Of a stretch of 64,000 nt of DNA, positions 59,214 through 64,000 are shown piece after piece. Position 1 is the first letter of the stretch. Each line of letters opens with the position of its first letter. The notes under the pieces were generated by a model. The model saw only the letters and a program-made list of their open reading frames with translations, made no database searches and was not told the origin of the DNA. Position numbers and translations under genes: made by a program. This DNA is from Litorimonas sp051251645 (GTDB lineage: Bacteria > Pseudomonadota > Alphaproteobacteria > Caulobacterales > Maricaulaceae), in assembly GCA_051251645.1 (NCBI GenBank), contig JBPOEY010000001.1:682001-746000 (forward strand), written 5' to 3'.

Positions 59214-60800
59214 ATGCGTGTTTTCCGTAACATATTGCTGATGTCGAGCGCGGCCCTGTCCGTGTCCATTGGTCTTGTCATGGTGGCCCCTGCGTTCGCA
59301 CAACAAGCCGTCTCAGAGCCCCAAGCCGACACATATGAAACGGATACGCTGCAGACGGTTCTAGCCAGCGTCTACCGCAGTAATCCACAATTGCTGGGGG
59401 AACGAGCCCGCCTGCGGGAGATCGACGAAAACTATATTCAAGCGCGGGCGCAGGGGCGCCCCTCTTTGACGGCTGGCGCCGATCTGTCTTTACAAGCGAC
59501 TCGGTCGCCGGGCGATGGGGCGAACCCATTTATTCCGGCGGGTGAAGGCGGTTGGACCGATACAACGCCGAACGCGGGGCAGCTCATTGCCATCCAGCCG
59601 CTTTATCAAGGCGGCCGGGTCAAAGCGCTCAAGCAGCAAGCGAAGGCCAGTATTATGGCGGCGCGGGCGGGGCTAGAAAATGCGGAAAACTCGATCTTCC
59701 TGTCTGCTGCGAATGCTTATGTTGATGTGCTGCGTGACGAGGAAACCGCGCGTATTCGGCGCAATAATGTTCGGGTGCTGACGCGGCAATTAAGTGCTGC
59801 GAATGAGCGTTTCGAGGTCGGGGAGGGAACCCGGACCGACATTGCCCAATCTGAATCCCGTCTTGCCGGGGCTGAAGCCGGGCTAGCGCTAGCGGATGCA
59901 CAGATCGAAAGCAGCCGGGCGCTATTTGTGCGGTTTGTCGGACGTATGCCCGATCAGCTGTCTCCCGTACCAACCTTTGTCGTGCCGGAGAGTCTCGATC
60001 AGGCGATGGCCTTAGCGCGTAATAATAATCCGCAGTTGCTCGCCGCTTACTATAATGAGCTGGCCGGAACAGCCGCGATTGATGTCGCCAAAGCGGCGGG
60101 ACGACCCACGGTAAGCTTGCAAGGGTCTCTGGTTCGCTCGCGCGGGACATTGCTCGGATTTCAAGATACGGATCAGGCAACAATTGGCGCCAATCTCAGT
60201 GTGCCGATTTTCAGTGGCGGGGCCAATGCGTCGCGGGTTCGCCAGGCCAAACACGCTAAAACGCGGCTGGGTTTTGAGGCGCGGGATGTTGAACGGGCCG
60301 TCGATCAGACGATCACCCAAATTTGGGCGCAAATGACGGCTGCCCAACGCATTGTCGAGACGAGTAAGCGGCAGGTCGCCGCTTCAGACGTCGCATTCGA
60401 AGGCGTGTCACTGGAACAGCAAGTCGGTACGCGGACACAATTGGACGTTCTGGACGCGGAGCAAGAAACGCTCAACGCTAAGCTGACCTTGATCAATGCT
60501 GAACGAGACTATGACGCGTCCGTGTTTCAACTCCTGTCGACCATCGGCGTGCTGGATGCGGATGGGATTGATTTACCCATCGCCATACATAATCCGGACA
60601 CCCATTTCTCTGATCTACGCGATGACCGCTTTAAGCGAGCGGGCGATCGTTTCATTCCTGATGCTTTGCGCAAGAGCGAAGCGGAATTGCCAAGCCTGGG
60701 GCAGGGGTCTGTGACGATCGTGACGTCCGAGGATGACGTCTTTGGCCCTGATGAAGTCGTTGTATTCCCAGACGATTTTATTCCCTCTGACGGCGGGTAA
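59214..60800 (+). CDS. tolC: TolC family outer-membrane efflux/secretion channel
   Basis: 528 aa with a Sec signal peptide ending in PAFAQQ (about residue 31). The TolC repeat is visible twice (for example TLQTVLASVYRSNPQLLGERARLREIDENYIQARAQGRP and, later, LARNNNPQLLAAYYNELAGTAAIDVAKAAGRPTVSLQGS), with VPIFSGGANASRVRQAKH in the second half. It provides the outer-membrane exit duct for type I secretion and RND pumps. The tail of about 85 residues is acidic and extra. Lies in the PIMT-tolC-popZ-valS order known from Caulobacter. Confidence 0.95.
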   Translation: MRVFRNILLMSSAALSVSIGLVMVAPAFAQQAVSEPQADTYETDTLQTVLASVYRSNPQLLGERARLREIDENYIQARAQGRPSLTAGADLSLQATRSPGDGANPFIPAGEGGWTDTTPNAGQLIAIQPLYQGGRVKALKQQAKASIMAARAGLENAENSIFLSAANAYVDVLRDEETARIRRNNVRVLTRQLSAANERFEVGEGTRTDIAQSESRLAGAEAGLALADAQIESSRALFVRFVGRMPDQLSPVPTFVVPESLDQAMALARNNNPQLLAAYYNELAGTAAIDVAKAAGRPTVSLQGSLVRSRGTLLGFQDTDQATIGANLSVPIFSGGANASRVRQAKHAKTRLGFEARDVERAVDQTITQIWAQMTAAQRIVETSKRQVAASDVAFEGVSLEQQVGTRTQLDVLDAEQETLNAKLTLINAERDYDASVFQLLSTIGVLDADGIDLPIAIHNPDTHFSDLRDDRFKRAGDRFIPDALRKSEAELPSLGQGSVTIVTSEDDVFGPDEVVVFPDDFIPSDGG

Positions 60801-60851
60801 GAAAAAGGGAATTCCCTCGTGGATTGTGGATAGACCCGCCTAGACAAGTGG

Positions 60852-60866
60852 TTAATCATCGCTTAA
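60852..60866. promoter_or_regulatory. Perfect CtrA box upstream of popZ
   Basis: TTAA-TCATCGC-TTAA matches the CtrA consensus TTAA-N7-TTAA exactly. It lies 64 bases upstream of the popZ start codon. Control of popZ by CtrA is inferred from sequence and position only. Confidence 0.65.
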
Positions 60867-60929
60867 CTCATTGTTACGTAAGGCCCGTCAACTGATTCTG
60901 GGCTCTTAAAAGGGGGATTGCGAGAAGGT

Positions 60930-62222
60930 ATGTCTGAGCAGACTCCCGAATCCACAGCGAATACAACTGACGAGGACGGCTTTGCCGCTGCCGAGTCAGA
61001 GCCGAGTATGGAAGACATTCTCGCCTCTATCCGCAAAATTATTTCTGACGATGCCGACCCTTTGCCGCTGGACGGTCCGGGCGTTGCGCCCGTCGTAGAG
61101 GTCGCTGCGGCGGAGTTATCTCCTACTGCAGACAGGGTGGCAGAATTATCCCCATCACTCGACGCTGATACTGACGTGTTTGATCTCGACTCGCTTCTCG
61201 GCGAATTGGATGGTGTCGAACCCTCTGGATCACAAGCTAACACCTTCGCCGATGCCCTTGGTATCAGTGATATGGCGTCGCTAGACGATGATCTTGCGAT
61301 TCCTGAGCTCGAAGTAGAGGCGGCGACGGCTGAAACAGTCGCGGTCGATGAAGTCGAAGATGATATGGACCGGCTCATGAGTGAGCTGCTGGTGGATATG
61401 GATGAGCCGACCTCGGCCCCTCTTCCAGAAGGCCCGCTCGCAGCCGCAGTCGCGCCGCAAGCGGCGTCTGATGACGCTGAAATGGATGTCGTCAAATCGC
61501 TTATGGCGGATCTGACGGATGATGATGTGGAGCCATCCGCAAACGCAACCCTGTCCGATGATCTCGATATTGATGCGATGATGGATGAAATCGGGGCTTT
61601 CGATATTGAGCCCCCATCCGACACAGTGTCTGAAACAGGTGTGTCCGACGCGAATGATCTCGATATTGATGATTTAGACACGATGGAAGACGATATTTTC
61701 GAGAGCATCCTTGAGATGACCTTGGATGATGAAGTCAAAGCCTTCGACGCGGCGTCTGAACGCGATTCAAGGGGGCCAAGCCTCGCTGACATTGCGGCAG
61801 CCGCTGAAGCTGAGGCGATTGTTGAGCCTGCCGTCATGGTCAAGTCAGCCGCTGTTCTCGGCGCTAAATTGCAAAAGGCTGAGACGCCGACTTCCGCAGA
61901 GACAGACAACACGTCCTCTGAGACGATTAAACCCGCCCCCGCCAAACCGACCCCTTCCGAAATGGAGACACCCATGCCGAGCGCTCTTCGCTCCGACGCG
62001 ATTCTTGACGATGTGACTGAACAGGCCACAATGACGGCGTTTGCTGAACTTAACCAAGTTGTTGAAGACAAAGCGATCCTGTCAGAACGCGGTCCTCGCA
62101 TTGGTGATCTGGTGCAAGATGCGCTCAAGCCGATGCTCAAGGAATGGCTGGACGAGAACATTCAAGCGATCGTCGAACGCGCCGTCGCCAAAGAAGTCAA
62201 ACGCATCGCGGACGGCAAATAA
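60930..62222 (+). CDS. popZ: Polar organising protein PopZ with a long acidic linker
   Basis: 430 aa. It forms the pole-located matrix that anchors the chromosome origin via ParB and recruits cell-cycle regulators. The N-terminal binding helix is MEDILASIRKIISDD (about residues 28-42). The C-terminal oligomerisation helices are GDLVQDALKPMLKEWLDENIQ and IVERAVAKEVKRIADGK (DUF2497). The central part, about 310 residues, is disordered in composition and rich in Asp/Glu/Ala, with repeats of the type DDLDIDAMMDEIGAFDIE. Caulobacter PopZ is only 177 aa, so the linker here is several times longer. ATG 60930 aligns with the Caulobacter start. Confidence 0.92.
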   Translation: MSEQTPESTANTTDEDGFAAAESEPSMEDILASIRKIISDDADPLPLDGPGVAPVVEVAAAELSPTADRVAELSPSLDADTDVFDLDSLLGELDGVEPSGSQANTFADALGISDMASLDDDLAIPELEVEAATAETVAVDEVEDDMDRLMSELLVDMDEPTSAPLPEGPLAAAVAPQAASDDAEMDVVKSLMADLTDDDVEPSANATLSDDLDIDAMMDEIGAFDIEPPSDTVSETGVSDANDLDIDDLDTMEDDIFESILEMTLDDEVKAFDAASERDSRGPSLADIAAAAEAEAIVEPAVMVKSAAVLGAKLQKAETPTSAETDNTSSETIKPAPAKPTPSEMETPMPSALRSDAILDDVTEQATMTAFAELNQVVEDKAILSERGPRIGDLVQDALKPMLKEWLDENIQAIVERAVAKEVKRIADGK

Positions 62223-62295
62223 GCGGATCGCGTCGTCGGGCGTTAAACCCCGACTTAACAATTGCAATTGCCTGCGCTAAGTGGGCCGTGATCAC

Positions 62296-62337
62296 ACCCG
62301 CCCCCGGCACAGGCCGACATGGGGGCGGGTCTTTTTT
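62296..62337 (+). terminator. Rho-independent terminator of popZ
   Basis: ACCCGCCCCC and GGGGGCGGGT form a perfect ten-base stem with a 15-base loop, followed by C and six T. It separates popZ from valS. Confidence 0.9.
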
Positions 62338-62349
62338 GTTGAGTGAACC

Positions 62350-64000
62350 ATGTCCGAGATTAGTCCCGAAAACACGTCCGACTTGCCCAAGCATTTCGAC
62401 CCAAAAGAGGCCGAGCAGCGGCTTTATCAGGCATGGGAAGTGGCGGGCTGTTTCAAACCGTCGATGGATGACGCGAAGCCGCCCTTTTCGATTGTCATCC
62501 CGCCCCCCAATGTGACGGGCAGCCTGCATATGGGGCACGCGGTCAATAATACGATTCAGGATATTCTGGCGCGTTTTCACCGGATGCGCGGTTTTGATGT
62601 GCTGTGGCAGCCGGGCACAGATCACGCGGGCATTGCGACGCAGATGGTGGTCGAGCGCAAGTTGGCCGAGGAACAGCGCCCGCGCGCGGGTATGACTCGC
62701 GATGAATTCACGGCGGAAGTTTGGGATTGGAAAGCCGAATCTGGCGGGATTATCACGGAGCAACTCCGCCGTTTGGGCGCGTCGTGTGATTGGTCGCGCG
62801 AGAAGTTCACCCTCGGCGATCCGGACGATCCGTCCGATAAAATGGCCGAGGCCGTGACCAAAGCCTTCGTCGAGATGTATAATGATGAGCTGATTTATCG
62901 CGATAAGCGTCTGGTCAATTGGGACCCGTATTTTCAGACCGCGATCTCCGATCTCGAAGTTGAAAACCGCGATGTGGACGGCCATTTCTGGCACTTCAAA
63001 TATCCGCTCGCGGATGATGTGACCTATACTTACGTCGAGAAAGACGAGGACGGTAACGTCACTCTATCTGAGGAGCGCGACTATATTTCGATTGCGACGA
63101 CTCGCCCCGAAACGATGCTCGGGGACGGCGCGGTGGCCGTGCATCCGGACGATGAGCGCTATGCGCCGATTGTCGGTAAAATGGTCAAGTTGCCGCTCTG
63201 TGACCGCTTGATCCCGATCATCACGGACGAATATCCAGACATGGATTTCGGCTCCGGCGCGGTGAAAATCACCGGCGCGCATGACTTCAACGATTATGAG
63301 GTCGCCAAACGCAATAACATTCCGATGTATTCCCTCATGGGGACCAAAGGGGAGATGATTGCGTCCGACATCATGCCGGAAAAATATGTCGGCATGGATC
63401 GGTTTGATGCACGCACAGCGGTCGTCGCCAATATCGATGCTGAGGGTCTGTTAATCCGGGTCGAAGATAAAAAGATCATGCAGCCGTTTGGGGACCGCTC
63501 CAACGCCGTGATTGAACCGATGCTGACGGATCAATGGTTCGTGGCGGCGGACAAGCTCGCAGGCGAAGCCATGGCGGCTGTGGCGCGCGGTCATGCTCAA
63601 CAGGCCGACTCAGGCCGACTTGATCGGCCTGCCCATGTTGCGGACTCGCGATCCTCGGATCAAGACGAGGCATCTGTCCATGGACCCGCCGATCAAGTCG
63701 GCGGGAGTGGTGGAGGGCGCGACCCCGGCGCGACCCGCTTCATTCCCGAAAACTGGAAGAAGACCTATGATCACTGGATGGAGAACATCCAACCGTGGTG
63801 CATTTCACGGCAGCTCTGGTGGGGGCACCGCGTTCCGGCGTGGTATGGGCCTAACTTAAATGTATCCGAAGGCGACAAAATTTTTGTCGCGGAAAATACC
63901 GAACGGGCAATTGAATTAGCGAGAGAATACTACGGCCAAAACGCTAATGTCTCCATATCCAAAGACGATGGTGTCACCTTCTTTTCTGTTGGTGATGAGA
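62350..64000 (+). CDS. valS: Valine--tRNA ligase, 3' end beyond the window, with an in-frame palindromic insert
   Basis: N-terminal 550 residues are visible. The signature HIGH-type motif is NVTGSLHMGHA, and the CP1 editing domain (ATTRPETMLGDGAVAVHP, AHDFNDYEVAKRN) is intact, followed by LTDQWF and WCISRQLWWGHRVPAWYGP. Between AVARG and TRFIPENWKKTY, normally only a few residues apart, lie about 46 extra residues (415-460) encoded by a repeat element. The frame is open throughout. The insert lies where the editing domain rejoins the catalytic core, a surface region in known ValRS structures. Confidence 0.95.
   Translation, partial: MSEISPENTSDLPKHFDPKEAEQRLYQAWEVAGCFKPSMDDAKPPFSIVIPPPNVTGSLHMGHAVNNTIQDILARFHRMRGFDVLWQPGTDHAGIATQMVVERKLAEEQRPRAGMTRDEFTAEVWDWKAESGGIITEQLRRLGASCDWSREKFTLGDPDDPSDKMAEAVTKAFVEMYNDELIYRDKRLVNWDPYFQTAISDLEVENRDVDGHFWHFKYPLADDVTYTYVEKDEDGNVTLSEERDYISIATTRPETMLGDGAVAVHPDDERYAPIVGKMVKLPLCDRLIPIITDEYPDMDFGSGAVKITGAHDFNDYEVAKRNNIPMYSLMGTKGEMIASDIMPEKYVGMDRFDARTAVVANIDAEGLLIRVEDKKIMQPFGDRSNAVIEPMLTDQWFVAADKLAGEAMAAVARGHAQQADSGRLDRPAHVADSRSSDQDEASVHGPADQVGGSGGGRDPGATRFIPENWKKTYDHWMENIQPWCISRQLWWGHRVPAWYGPNLNVSEGDKIFVAENTERAIELAREYYGQNANVSISKDDGVTFFSVGDE
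63601..63620. repeat. Direct duplication at the left end of the valS insert
   Basis: CAGGCCGACT is present twice in tandem, at 63601-63610 and 63611-63620. It may reflect the insertion event or slippage at the element's edge. Confidence 0.7.
63609..63706. repeat. Palindromic element, family A, copy inside valS (98 bp)
   Basis: Conserved blocks 63609-63638 and 63676-63706 match those of the copy at 28149-28247, with two differences in each. The hairpins AGGCCGACTTGATCGGCCT and CCGCCGATCAAGTCGGCGG stand at the two ends. The 37-base spacer differs from that of the other copy and holds a third hairpin, CCTCG/CGAGG around GATCAAGA. It is read through in the valS frame with no stop codon. Confidence 0.9.

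Noticed and set aside
63593..63859. Alternative-frame ORF across the valS insert
   Set aside because: The valS frame is open and conserved on both sides of the insert. The element is open in several frames, which explains the extra ORFs.

Overview
The window reads as chromosomal DNA of a prosthecate-type alphaproteobacterium of the Caulobacterales/Maricaulales/Hyphomonadales group. The evidence is the adjacent DivK and PleD cell-cycle regulators, a PopZ polar organiser between tolC and valS, a gene set joining radA, cvpA, purF and an SDR, a DUF2336 protein, a tRNA-His without the usual G-1, and two TTAA-N7-TTAA-like sites that match the CtrA box. Base composition is moderately G+C rich, apart from an A+T-richer stretch around 50.3-52.9 kb. 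The genus cannot be named from the sequence alone.

Layout. 0-9.4 kb: a truncated AsmA-family gene, a Tat-exported M48 lipoprotein peptidase, tRNA-His, a DUF2336 protein, NAD kinase, a beta-barrel candidate, a lipoprotein cytochrome c, an acyl-CoA dehydrogenase and panB. 9.5-13.1 kb: an outer-membrane and ribosome biogenesis run (YfgM-like TPR protein, bamB, der). 13.2-15 kb: a two-gene membrane-protein/HTH module with a perfect 20-bp palindrome in its promoter, then a zinc alcohol dehydrogenase. 14.9-21 kb, minus strand: radA-cvpA-purF-SDR, with nadB beyond. 21-27.6 kb: GST, an esterase-like lipoprotein, a frameshifted phosphodiester glycosidase, a BLUF photoreceptor, an acyltransferase, a SixA-like phosphatase and thiC.

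27.6-31.5 kb is the accessory part: a DUF4262 gene, then a cluster of palindromic repeats around a GIY-YIG nuclease gene. This gene sits exactly between two copies of a roughly 175-bp element with hairpin-forming terminal inverted repeats. A PA0069-type radical SAM protein and a cold-shock protein follow. 31.5-44.4 kb: SemiSWEET, TraB-like protein, tRNA-Asp, tRNA-Val, a PQQ alcohol dehydrogenase with fused cytochrome, dusA, a TauE-type permease, a periplasmic retropepsin, a divergent CobT-like protein, leucine dehydrogenase and a run of small membrane/thioredoxin-like genes ending against dinB. 44.6-49.7 kb: divK-pleD, rpmG, a Nudix hydrolase and RNase R. 49.7-52.9 kb: mostly non-coding, A+T-richer DNA with an orphan TadG-like gene. 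52.9-64 kb: topA, dprA, plsY, tRNA-Cys, a PIMT-family methyltransferase, tolC, popZ and the first part of valS.

The most unusual signals are repeats. A palindromic element of about 98 bp lies in frame inside the essential valS gene and has a sister copy at 28149. A GIY-YIG nuclease gene is bracketed by MITE-like elements. A 66-67-bp inverted-repeat element occurs at 29555 and 49840. Together they suggest active or recently active small palindromic elements, one of which has been accepted as protein-coding sequence.
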